Origin: Maricaulis sp963975345 | GTDB taxonomy: Bacteria; Pseudomonadota; Alphaproteobacteria; Caulobacterales; Maricaulaceae | Direction of reading: 5' to 3' | DNA length: 64,000 nt | Assembly: GCF_963975345.1 (NCBI RefSeq) | Contig: NZ_CAXBGE010000001.1 | Location: 186,001-250,000 of the forward strand | Shown here: positions 26,576-34,243 of the stretch, one piece after another | How the letters are laid out: each line of letters opens with the position of its first letter | How positions within the stretch are numbered: position 1 is the stretch's first letter | Translations under genes and position numbers: made by a program | Notes under the pieces: generated by a model | Databases searched by the model: none | What the model was told of the DNA's origin: nothing | Seen by the model: only the letters and a program-made list of their open reading frames with translations

Positions 26576-27158
26576 GCGTCTGAAGGCGATCCGGATTGAT
26601 GGCCAGGCCCGTCTGGGCCTGAGCCTTGCCGGCGTGGTCTTGCTGCTGGACCAGCTGACCAAATGGCTGGTGCTCGACCGGCTCGCCTTCTCGCCGCCCG
26701 GCTGTCTGGATTTCCAGCGTGCTGACGCGCTTGAGCGTGCCGGCATGGTCAATAATTGCGGCCATATCGATCTCTCCTCGTTCTTCGACCTCACCATGGT
26801 CTGGAACAAGGGCGTCAGCTTCGGCATGCTCGGTGCTGATGGACCCTTGGGGCGCTTCCTGTTGGTTGGTTTCTCCGTGGCGGTCGCGCTGGCGCTAATC
26901 GCCGGCCTGATGTCGCTGGGGCCCTTCAAGGTCACGCACCGCTGGCAGGCGATCGCCTTCGGTCTGATTATCGGCGGCGCGCTGGGCAATGCGGTGGACC
27001 GGGCGCTTTATGGTGCGGTCGCCGATTTCCTGAACTTTTCCGGCCTGATGTTTCCCTGGGTGTTCAATATCGCCGATGTTGGCATCAATCTCGGGGTCGC
27101 CGCGATCGTGCTGGATGTGTTCATCCTTGACCGTGCCAAGCCCGCTACAAAGATGTAA
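26568..27158 (+). CDS. lspA: Lipoprotein signal peptidase (signal peptidase II)
   Basis: 196 residues from the ATG at 26568, overlapping the ileS stop. There are four membrane spans. The two catalytic aspartates are in GNAVDRAL and FNIADVGINLG, and the VWNKGVSFGM segment is the conserved N-x-G motif. At 196 residues it is longer than the usual 160-170 because of an insert (SPPGCLDFQRADALERAGMV pattern, about 45-65) between the first spans. It cleaves prolipoprotein signal peptides at the inner membrane; several lipoproteins in this window are likely substrates. Confidence 0.94.
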   Translation: MLERLKAIRIDGQARLGLSLAGVVLLLDQLTKWLVLDRLAFSPPGCLDFQRADALERAGMVNNCGHIDLSSFFDLTMVWNKGVSFGMLGADGPLGRFLLVGFSVAVALALIAGLMSLGPFKVTHRWQAIAFGLIIGGALGNAVDRALYGAVADFLNFSGLMFPWVFNIADVGINLGVAAIVLDVFILDRAKPATKM

Positions 27159-27230
27159 TGGTCTGCGGGCTGGAGATTGGCGAGACTCTTCGATACACAT
27201 GATCCGAAGACTGACTGGAGCTAAGTCGAC

Positions 27231-27773
27231 ATGCGTTTGCCATCCGTATTTCTTACCGCAGCTGCGGCCTCTTTCGCCCTGACAGGGTGCGCCGCTGTTG
27301 AGCAGGGCTTTGGCGGCGGCAAGGTGACGCCGGACGAATTCCGCACCGTCACGATTGCACCGCTGAGCGTGCCGCCAGAATATAATCTGCGTCCGCCACA
27401 GCCCGGTGCGCCGCGGCCTGAAGAGATCTATCCTGACCAGATGGCCCGCGCGGCCTTGCTTGGGTCCCAGGGTGAGTTCCAGGGCAGCGATGCCGAGGCC
27501 CTGCTGGTCGCCCATGCTGGCGGCGGCGCTGCCGACCCTTTCATCCGCTCGATCATTGATGGCGAAACCGCCGGCGTTGTCCACAAGACCCGCAGCTTTG
27601 CCGATCAGGTCCTGTTCTGGCGCAATGGCGAATACCAACCGCCCGTCGATGCGACACCGCTCGATTCGTCCGGCGAGGCCGCGCGCCAGGAGTCGATCCT
27701 GAACGTGACCGGTGGCGGCGATGTCGAAATTGAACAGGATCGCCGGCTGCTGCCAAAACTGCCCGGCATCTGA
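27231..27773 (+). CDS. DUF3035 lipoprotein
   Basis: 180 residues. The lipobox FALTGC makes Cys20 the lipid anchor. The segment APLSVPPEYNLRPPQPGAPRP (pattern only, about 44-64) is the hallmark of DUF3035 (PF11233), common in alphaproteobacteria. The rest is alanine- and acid-rich, ending in DRRLLPKLPGI. It is an envelope lipoprotein of unknown role. It sits between lspA and mutL on the same strand, a common alphaproteobacterial order that in other genomes is followed by proteases of the M16 family; here mutL comes next. Confidence 0.85.
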   Translation: MRLPSVFLTAAAASFALTGCAAVEQGFGGGKVTPDEFRTVTIAPLSVPPEYNLRPPQPGAPRPEEIYPDQMARAALLGSQGEFQGSDAEALLVAHAGGGAADPFIRSIIDGETAGVVHKTRSFADQVLFWRNGEYQPPVDATPLDSSGEAARQESILNVTGGGDVEIEQDRRLLPKLPGI

Positions 27774-27803
27774 TCGCAGCATGGCTGCACACTTGACCGA
27801 CTC

Positions 27804-27827
27804 AGGGCCAGCCGAAAGGTTGGCCCT
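27804..27827 (+). promoter_or_regulatory. Hairpin with GAAA loop abutting the mutL start codon
   Basis: A 10-base-pair stem (27804-27813 with 27818-27827, one G-U pair) closes a GAAA loop and ends on the base before the mutL ATG. The only purine-rich ribosome-binding sequence (GAAAGG) lies in the loop and upper stem. It may be a translation switch or a terminator remnant. Confidence 0.5.
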
Positions 27828-29678
27828 ATGTCTTTGACCATGACCCAGCCGACCATCCGCCGCCTGCCCGCGCAGACCGTCAACCGCATCGCCGCAGGCG
27901 AGGTGGTCGAACGGCCAGCCTCCGTCGTCAAGGAGCTGGTCGAGAATGCGCTCGATGCCGGCGCCACCCGGATCGAGATCGCAGCGGAAAATGGCGGTCT
28001 CTCGCGCCTGCTTGTTGAGGATAATGGCAAGGGCATGAGCGCCGAGGAACTCGACCTCTGCGTTGAACGCCATGCGACCTCGAAACTGCCGCTCGGCGAA
28101 GACGGCCAGGACGATCTGCTCAATATTTCCACCATGGGATTTCGCGGCGAGGCCCTGCCTTCGATTGGCTCGATTGCCCGGCTCGCCATTATCAGCCAAG
28201 CGCGCGGCGCCGGCGATGCCTGGTCGATCAATGTCGAGGGCGGCCATAGCGATGGCGTTGCGCCGGTCGCGCCACTGGGGCGGCCGGGCACCCGGATCGA
28301 AGTGCGCGACCTGTTCTACGCCACCCCGGCGCGGTTGAAATTCCTCAAGAGCGAACGGGCGGAGAATCTCGGCATTACCGATGTCGTCAAACGACTGGCG
28401 ATGTCACGGCCCGATGTCGGTTTCTTCCTGACCCAGGACGGGCGCAAGCGCCTGTCGATTGCGGCTGAGAGCGGCGATGACAGCGAGGCGCACAAAGCGC
28501 GGATGACGGCGGTGATTGGGGCCGATTTCGGTGCCAATGCGCTGGAGGTCAACCAGGAGCGCGAAGGTGTGCGGGTGATCGGCTTTGCCAGCCTGCCGAC
28601 CTATTCGCGCGGCAATGCGATGCACCAATACCTGTTCGTCAATGGCCGTCCGGTGCGCGACAAATTGCTCGGCGGTGCGGTGCGCGGCGCCTATCAGGAT
28701 TTTCTCGCCCGCGATCGTCATCCGGTCGTCGCCCTCAATGTCGAACTGCCCACCGGCCAGGTTGACGTCAATGTTCACCCGGCCAAGGCCGAGGTGCGGT
28801 TTCGTGATGCCGGTCTGGTGCGCGGGCTGATTGTCGGCGCGCTGCGCCATGCGCTCGCCGCTGCCGGTCATCGCGCCTCCACCACCGTGGCTGGTCACGC
28901 CCTTGGCGCGGTCCGGCCTGAGGGTTATCAGCCTCCGCCGGGCGTCCAGTATCAGGCCGCGCAGCATTCCGCGCTGTGGGGCCGTATGCCGGGCCCGCAA
29001 CAGCCGGGCGTTTTCGAGCCGGGCATGTCGGCACGGATTGAAAGCGATAACGCACCCGACTTCGCGGACGGCGCAGTGCCACAACCTCCGACGCCGGACT
29101 GGCCGCTCGGTACTGCCCGGGCGCAATTGCACGAGACCTATGTCATCGCCCAGACCGCCGACGGGATCGTCATCGTTGATCAGCACGCCGCCCATGAGCG
29201 TCTGGTCTATGAGCGGATGAAGAAGATGCTCGCCGAGACCGGCGTTCAGCGCCAGCGCCTTTTGGTGCCAGAAATCGTCGATCTCGAGGAATCCGAAGCC
29301 CAGCGCCTGCTGGATCGTAGCCACGAGCTTGCCGAGCTGGGTCTGGTGATCGAAGGCTTTGGCTCGGGCTCGATTGCCGTGCGCGAAACTCCGGCCTTGC
29401 TTAAGAAACTTAATGTGCAGGGTCTGATCCGCGATCTCGCCGACGATCTCGCCGAGTATGACCAGGCGCTGTCACTCAAGGAAAAGCTCGAAGATGTGGT
29501 CGGCACGATGGCCTGTCATGGCTCGGTGCGCGCCGGTCGCCGGCTGAATGGCGAGGAGATGAATGCGCTGCTGCGCGAGATGGAGGCGACGCCCCATTCC
29601 GGCCAGTGCAATCATGGCCGCCCGACCTATGTCGAGCTCAAACTGGCAGATATCGAGCGATTGTTCGGGCGGCGCTAG
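27828..29678 (+). CDS. mutL: DNA mismatch repair protein MutL
   Basis: 616 residues. The GHKL ATPase N-terminus has IAAGEVVERPASVVKELVENALDAG in pattern (about 21-45), DNGKGM and GFRGEALPSI near residue 105. The transducer domain includes FVNGRPVRDK and VDVNVHPAKAEVRF near 310. The C-terminal dimerisation domain has DQHAAHERLVYE near 448. The DQHA(X)2E(X)4E-type endonuclease motif is only partly matched: DQHAAHERLVYER. CxHGRP appears as CNHGRPTYVEL near the end, so endonuclease activity is likely. It couples MutS mismatch recognition to strand removal. Confidence 0.96.
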   Translation: MSLTMTQPTIRRLPAQTVNRIAAGEVVERPASVVKELVENALDAGATRIEIAAENGGLSRLLVEDNGKGMSAEELDLCVERHATSKLPLGEDGQDDLLNISTMGFRGEALPSIGSIARLAIISQARGAGDAWSINVEGGHSDGVAPVAPLGRPGTRIEVRDLFYATPARLKFLKSERAENLGITDVVKRLAMSRPDVGFFLTQDGRKRLSIAAESGDDSEAHKARMTAVIGADFGANALEVNQEREGVRVIGFASLPTYSRGNAMHQYLFVNGRPVRDKLLGGAVRGAYQDFLARDRHPVVALNVELPTGQVDVNVHPAKAEVRFRDAGLVRGLIVGALRHALAAAGHRASTTVAGHALGAVRPEGYQPPPGVQYQAAQHSALWGRMPGPQQPGVFEPGMSARIESDNAPDFADGAVPQPPTPDWPLGTARAQLHETYVIAQTADGIVIVDQHAAHERLVYERMKKMLAETGVQRQRLLVPEIVDLEESEAQRLLDRSHELAELGLVIEGFGSGSIAVRETPALLKKLNVQGLIRDLADDLAEYDQALSLKEKLEDVVGTMACHGSVRAGRRLNGEEMNALLREMEATPHSGQCNHGRPTYVELKLADIERLFGRR

Positions 29679-29701
29679 AGCGTCGGCGCCAATGCCACCG
29701 C

Positions 29702-30265
29702 TCAGTTGTCGCGTTCGAGGAAGATGACCTTCGCGGCACCGTATTCGCGCTCATTGGCGACGATCCAGCCGGGCGTTTCCGGCTTTTCCTGGATCCCGAC
29801 TTCCAGCATCGCGACGGCATCCTCGGCGACCCATTTGCCGCTCAGCAATTTACCGAGCGCCTTTTCGCCCAGACCGCTGCCATAGGGCGGATCAAGGAAG
29901 ATCAGATCGAAGGGCTCGGCCATCGAAGCCGGCTTTGAGCCCATCGCCGTGGCATCCTTGCGGTGCAGGCTGGTTTGCGAGAACAGTTTGAGTGTCTGGA
30001 TATTCTCATGGATTGCGGCGCGCGCGCCGGCTTCCGAATCCACGAACAGGCAGAAGGCGGCACCGCGTGACAGCGCCTCGAGCCCCAGCCCGCCGGAGCC
30101 GGCAAACAGGTCGAGCACCCGGGAGCCAACCATCGGTGGGGCCCATTCGGCATGGTCGAGTATATTGAAGATCGCTTCGCGGGCCCGGTCCGAGGTTGGC
30201 CGCGTGGTGCGGCCCTTCGGTGCTGTGATGGTGCGGCCCTTATACAGACCTCCGACGATTCTCAT
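29702..30265 (-). CDS. rsmD: 16S rRNA (guanine(966)-N(2))-methyltransferase
   Basis: 187 residues. It opens MRIVGGLYKGRTI, the RsmD N-terminus, then RPTSDRAREAIFNIL, the SAM motif VLDLFAGSGGLGLEAL (about 49-64) and the catalytic DPPYGSG near residue 123. It methylates G966 of 16S rRNA in the assembling small subunit. The ATG is four bases after the rluB stop, so the two rRNA-modification genes form a transcript. It converges on mutL. Confidence 0.94.
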   Translation of the reverse strand: MRIVGGLYKGRTITAPKGRTTRPTSDRAREAIFNILDHAEWAPPMVGSRVLDLFAGSGGLGLEALSRGAAFCLFVDSEAGARAAIHENIQTLKLFSQTSLHRKDATAMGSKPASMAEPFDLIFLDPPYGSGLGEKALGKLLSGKWVAEDAVAMLEVGIQEKPETPGWIVANEREYGAAKVIFLERDN

Positions 30266-30268
30266 GAC

Positions 30269-31504
30269 TTAGCCGCGCCCCCTGGGTTTGCGATCCGGAC
30301 CGGGCCTGCCACCGGGGCCGGGCTTGCCGCCCGCACTGGGTCTGCTACCTGCACTTGGTCTGCCATTGGGGCCAGCCTTGCCGGCACTGTCGCGATTCTT
30401 GCCGGCCATCTGGAAGCCGGTTTTGGGCTTTCCGGAATGAGCGCCCGCATCAGGCTTGCGGCCTGCCGGTTTTCGCGTATCGGCGCGCTCTGGCTCGGCG
30501 CTGCCGGCATTCGCCCCGCGCGGTGCAGATCGGGTCGGGCTGGGGCGATTTGGGTCGACCCGTTTTGAAGCTGGCCGCTTGGAGTCAGGGCGTTTGGAGT
30601 CTGGGCGCTTGGAATCAGGACGGGAGCGGGGGCCGCGCGTTTGGGAATCTTCCAGATATTGGACCGGTTTGGCGTAGCCGGGCTGGCCGGCGCCGCCCAT
30701 GGTGCGTTTGGCGGCGCGTTTGACCGGCCGGGCGCTGGCTGCGGCCAGTTCTTCGAATACATGTCCGGCTTCCATCAGATGGCCGCACTGGTCCTTGAGG
30801 ACACGCGATGCGACAGATTTGACTTCGCCGCGCTCGATTGTGCCGAGCTGGAAGGGGCCATAGGCGATCCGGATCAGCCGGTTGACGCGCAGGCCGACCG
30901 CATCGAGGGCGCGGCGAACTTCGCGGTTCTTGCCTTCCTTGATGCCGATCGTCAGCCAGATATTCGAGCCGGTCTCGCGCTCGACTTCCACTTCCATCGG
31001 GCCGTATTTCAAACCTTCAACGGTGATGCCCGCCTGCAGTTTCGCGATGGCGGCATTGTCGATCGAGCCGAAAGCACGGGCCCGATAGCGCCGCGTCCAG
31101 CCGGTCGATGGCAATTCCAGGGCGCGGGCGAGGGCGCCGTCATTGGTCAGCAGTAACAGGCCTTCGGAGGTGAGGTCGAGGCGGCCAATCGAGATCACGC
31201 GGCCGAGTTCTTTGGGCAATTGATCGAACACGGTTTCGCGCCCTTCCGGGTCGCTATGCGTCGTCACCAGGCCGGCCGGCTTGTGATACAGCCACAGCCG
31301 TGTCGCTTCCGGCGTTTCAACCGTGACGCCATCGACGATGATCGTCTCCTGGCCGGTCACCTTGAAGGCCGGGGTGTCGAGGACCTTGCCGTTCACATTG
31401 ACCCGGCCGCCTTCGATCATGCGCTCGATCTCGCGCCGTGAGGCGACGCCGGCACGGGCCAGATATTTGGCGATGCGTTCGCCGCTTTCTACTGCGTCGG
31501 TCAA
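30269..31504 (-). CDS. rluB: 23S rRNA pseudouridine synthase RluB-type with long basic tail
   Basis: 411 residues. The N-terminal S4 domain (RIAKYLARAGVASRREIERMI) precedes the RsuA/RluB catalytic domain with the signature GRLDLTSEGLLLLTNDG near residue 107, whose Asp is catalytic. From about 255 onward the protein is a low-complexity basic tail rich in Arg, Lys, Pro, Gly and Ser, including four tandem five-residue RPDSK-type units. The tail probably binds RNA nonspecifically and is an addition to the core enzyme. It makes a pseudouridine in 23S rRNA. The gene leads into rsmD and is divergent from tadA. Confidence 0.92.
   Translation of the reverse strand: MTDAVESGERIAKYLARAGVASRREIERMIEGGRVNVNGKVLDTPAFKVTGQETIIVDGVTVETPEATRLWLYHKPAGLVTTHSDPEGRETVFDQLPKELGRVISIGRLDLTSEGLLLLTNDGALARALELPSTGWTRRYRARAFGSIDNAAIAKLQAGITVEGLKYGPMEVEVERETGSNIWLTIGIKEGKNREVRRALDAVGLRVNRLIRIAYGPFQLGTIERGEVKSVASRVLKDQCGHLMEAGHVFEELAAASARPVKRAAKRTMGGAGQPGYAKPVQYLEDSQTRGPRSRPDSKRPDSKRPDSKRPASKRVDPNRPSPTRSAPRGANAGSAEPERADTRKPAGRKPDAGAHSGKPKTGFQMAGKNRDSAGKAGPNGRPSAGSRPSAGGKPGPGGRPGPDRKPRGRG
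30561..30620. repeat. 15-bp tandem repeat (four units) inside rluB
   Basis: Four consecutive 15-base units (consensus CGCTTGGAGTCAGGG on the plus strand) encode KRPAS followed by three RPDSK-type units in the RluB tail. The first unit, at 30561-30575, is the most diverged. Confidence 0.85.
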
Positions 31505-31541
31505 ACTTGACCCTTTCCCATTGGCGCTCTACGCCGCCGCT

Positions 31542-32024
31542 ATGACAACGTTGCGAGATACCGGGTTTATGGAGGCGGCACTACGCCTGGCGCAATCGGC
31601 AGCAAAAGCTGGCGAGACGCCCATTGGCGCAATTATCGTCGATCCGACCACGGACGAGATCATCGCTGAGGCGCACAATAGCCCGATTGCCGGTCATGAT
31701 CCAACCGGGCACGCAGAAATTCTCGCTCTGCGCGCCGCCGCCGCCAAACTGGGTAATTACCGCCTGCCCGGGCTGGAGCTGTTCGTGACACTGGAACCCT
31801 GCGCCATGTGCGCCGGCGCCATCTCTCACGCGCGTATTGGTCGCCTGATTTATGGCGCCGACGATGCCAAGGGCGGTGCCGTCGGGCATGGGCCGCGCTT
31901 CTTCGAACAGCCGACTTGTCACTCGCGTCCGCAGGTTACATCCGGCATATTGGCTGAAGAAAGCGCGGTGCTTCTTCGCGGGTTTTTCCGGGCGCGTCGC
32001 AAAGGGAAGAATGATGGCGGTTGA
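31542..32024 (+). CDS. tadA: tRNA-specific adenosine deaminase
   Basis: 160 residues from the ATG at 31542; longer readings upstream run antisense to rluB and are rejected. The deaminase motifs are complete: HAEILAL (His and catalytic Glu, about 62-68) and PCAMCAGAISHARI near residue 93 with the two zinc cysteines. It converts wobble adenosine 34 to inosine in tRNA-Arg(ACG). The stop overlaps the start of the TfoX_N gene, implying cotranscription. Confidence 0.94.
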   Translation: MTTLRDTGFMEAALRLAQSAAKAGETPIGAIIVDPTTDEIIAEAHNSPIAGHDPTGHAEILALRAAAAKLGNYRLPGLELFVTLEPCAMCAGAISHARIGRLIYGADDAKGGAVGHGPRFFEQPTCHSRPQVTSGILAEESAVLLRGFFRARRKGKNDGG

Positions 32025-32346
32025 TCCTGATCTCGTAGACCGCATGGAAGCCGCATTGATCGCACGCGGAGCGAGCCCGGTGCGCCGCAAGATGTTCGGC
32101 GGTATCACGCTGATGGTGAACGGCAATATGAGCTATGGCACCTCGGGCGAGGAGATGCATGTTCGCGTCGGTCCCGAACGCCATGCCGAGGCACTCGCCC
32201 GGCCGGGGGCTCGCGCGATGGATTTCACAGGCCGGCCGATGAAAGGCTGGGTCACGGTCGACGGCCCCGCCGATCTGTCCGATGAGGAAATCGGCAGCTG
32301 GGCTGATTTGAGTCTGGCCTTCAACCGCACCCTGCCGGCCAAATAG
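32011..32346 (+). CDS. TfoX N-terminal domain protein
   Basis: 111 residues. The start may be either of the paired ATGs at 32011 and 32014, preceded by AAAGGGAAG. The segment RRKMFGGITLMVNGNMSYGT (about 21-40) is the TfoX_N (PF04993) signature, and RPMKGWVTVD near residue 70 also fits. The TfoX C-terminal domain is absent, as in most alphaproteobacterial members. Full TfoX regulates competence; stand-alone N-domains have no firm function. It overlaps the tadA end by 14 bases. Confidence 0.85.
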   Translation: MMAVDPDLVDRMEAALIARGASPVRRKMFGGITLMVNGNMSYGTSGEEMHVRVGPERHAEALARPGARAMDFTGRPMKGWVTVDGPADLSDEEIGSWADLSLAFNRTLPAK

Positions 32347-32350
32347 CGGT

Positions 32351-32929
32351 TCAAGCCGCCAGGCGCGCGTCAAGACCGGCCCGCGCGGCCGGCCACTCAT
32401 CCCTGAGAATCGAAAAATACACCGAGTCCCGCCATTCGCCGGTCCAGCACAAAAGATTACGGCGCAGCGTGCCCTCGCGGGTCGCGCCCATTTTGAGCAT
32501 CGCATTTTGCGAGCGCAAATTCTTGTGATGGGTCTTCAACTCGACCCGCTCGGCGCCGGCATCGAAGGCATTGCCGAGCAGCAGGCGTTTGCAGGCCGGA
32601 TTGACCCGGGTTCCTCGTGCTTCGGCGCAATACCAGGTCCAGCCAATTTCCAGCCGCTTGTGGGCCGGTGTGATCACCAGATAAGCGCTATGCCCAAGTG
32701 GTTCGCCCGTCTTGGCGTCACGGACCAGGTGCGAAATCTGGTCTCCGCGCGCCTGCCCGGTCAGCATCAAATCGAACCAGGCATCGAAATGCTCGCCATC
32801 GCCGCGGATCGAGGTCAGCGCCCACAACTCGGTTTCCGCCGCCAACGGCCGCAATACCTCGCGATGCGCCTCAAGAAGCGGCTCCAGCCGGACGATGTCA
32901 TTTTCCAGAATGCGCGGTTCGATCTGCAT
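32351..32929 (-). CDS. GNAT-family N-acetyltransferase (RimJ/RimL-like)
   Basis: 192 residues. The fold of RimL-type acetyltransferases is followed by LRPLAAETELWALTSI early, GHSAYLVITPAHKRLEIGWTWY around residues 73-92, the RGTRVNPACKRLLLGNAF acetyl-CoA loop region, and the late ERVELKTHHKNLRSQNAMLKMGATREG stretch (described by pattern). Substrates of such enzymes are protein N-termini or small amines. It is four bases from the start of the TauE/SafE gene reading in the same direction, so the two may share a transcript. Confidence 0.85.
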   Translation of the reverse strand: MQIEPRILENDIVRLEPLLEAHREVLRPLAAETELWALTSIRGDGEHFDAWFDLMLTGQARGDQISHLVRDAKTGEPLGHSAYLVITPAHKRLEIGWTWYCAEARGTRVNPACKRLLLGNAFDAGAERVELKTHHKNLRSQNAMLKMGATREGTLRRNLLCWTGEWRDSVYFSILRDEWPAARAGLDARLAA

Positions 32930-32932
32930 GGG

Positions 32933-33670
32933 TCAGTTCCCGGTCAAAAGCAGAATCCCGCGTATCACATAGACCGTCCCAATCCCCGTCACGATCCATT
33001 TCGTCCAGTTACGAAATTGCACATCGCTCATCACTTCCAGCAGGCGTGCACCGAGTGTCGTGCCGATGATGGCCAGTGGGCCAGCAATCAGTAACCAGTG
33101 GGTTTGCGGCAGGGCACCGGCGGCGATGGCCGGGGCGATGTAATACGCCACTTTCACCAAGTGTGAGACGACCTGGGTCGCCGCCTTGGTCGCCACGATA
33201 ATGCGTCGGTCACGCGGGGCGGCGACAAAGAAGACATCGACCAGCGGGCCGGAGACGCCAGCGACGGTATTGAGTCCGGTAACGAGAAAGCCGCAAATCA
33301 CCGCCTGGACCGGATTGCCGGCATCAAGCTTGAGCCAGCCCTTCGGTATCCACATCACCGCCGGCACCAGACCGAGCACGACAAACAGCCAGGGCTTGGG
33401 CAGTTCAAAGGCGGCGAAAAACAAGGCCGCCGCAGCCGTCGCCGAGCCGGTCAGATAAATGCCGAGGATGCGCCAATCGATCCATTTGCCCAGCAGGATA
33501 GCGCGCCAGCCATTGGAGACCGTCTGCACCACACCATGCACAACCATCGCCGCGGAGACCGGCAGGATCATCGCCAGCACCCCCATCAGGATCAACCCGC
33601 CCGCCATGCCGAAAATGCCGGAGATGAAAGCGGTGATGAAGACCGAGATGATCAGGATGAGAATGCTCAT
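32933..33670 (-). CDS. TauE/SafE family inner-membrane permease
   Basis: 245 residues from the ATG at 33670 (an AGAGGCG site precedes it; an in-frame ATG nine codons earlier is possible). Seven or eight hydrophobic spans cover the sequence, with the family features GMAGGLILMGVLA near the N-terminus and LNTVAGVSGPLVDVFFVA in the middle. Members are exporters or importers of sulfite, organosulfonates or related anions. The substrate here is unknown. Confidence 0.85.
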   Translation of the reverse strand: MSILILIISVFITAFISGIFGMAGGLILMGVLAMILPVSAAMVVHGVVQTVSNGWRAILLGKWIDWRILGIYLTGSATAAAALFFAAFELPKPWLFVVLGLVPAVMWIPKGWLKLDAGNPVQAVICGFLVTGLNTVAGVSGPLVDVFFVAAPRDRRIIVATKAATQVVSHLVKVAYYIAPAIAAGALPQTHWLLIAGPLAIIGTTLGARLLEVMSDVQFRNWTKWIVTGIGTVYVIRGILLLTGN

Positions 33671-33817
33671 GCAGTGCGCCTCTGTGCCATGTTGCAATCG
33701 CTGTGTCGGTCACCGCCCAAGCTTGACAGGCTTGGGCGGGGAGGGGTTGCATTGGCTCGCGCATACCCGTTGCAAACGTGTTTGGCGCTCACTTGATTGA
33801 AGACTTGGAGGCAGAAG

Positions 33818-34243
33818 ATGATCGGTTCAATTGAAGTCAGTCTGTGGCCCCTCGTCGTGTTCACCGTGTTCATGGTCACCGTCATCGCCATTGCCAGTTA
33901 TAATGAATCGCGCGCTCGGCGTGACAAGGATTCCAAGGACGAGCCGTCCCAAGGGCAAACCCTCACACGCGTATTTATCGGTGGAGACTACGGAATCGCT
34001 TTGTGCCCCTCAAGGCTCTCTTGCTCTTGGAGAATACGCCTCCTCCCGCTTCAGAACCCATACCGCTTCAGAGCCGAGGAAATCGTCTGTCGGGTCGTAC
34101 TGCAGGAAAACGGGAATGAGGCGAAGAATGCGGCCTGGCTGGCATCGGGACGGCGGCGTCTGACATTGCCGGCCCAATGGGTGGCACCGGCTTCATTTCC
34201 GTTCAGCGAGCAGGCGATCAGCGCGATCATGTCGATCAGATAA
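33818..34243 (+). CDS. Possible small membrane protein or truncated gene
   Basis: A reading frame of about 141 residues begins at ATG 33818 with a GAGGCAGAAG ribosome-binding site. The first 60 residues look real: a membrane span (LWPLVVFTVFMVTVIAIASY) followed by a charged tail. The rest loses protein character and runs nearly 200 bases antisense into the CadC-like gene, which suggests the original stop was lost or the gene truncated. I recognise no family. Confidence 0.35.
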   Translation: MIGSIEVSLWPLVVFTVFMVTVIAIASYNESRARRDKDSKDEPSQGQTLTRVFIGGDYGIALCPSRLSCSWRIRLLPLQNPYRFRAEEIVCRVVLQENGNEAKNAAWLASGRRRLTLPAQWVAPASFPFSEQAISAIMSIR

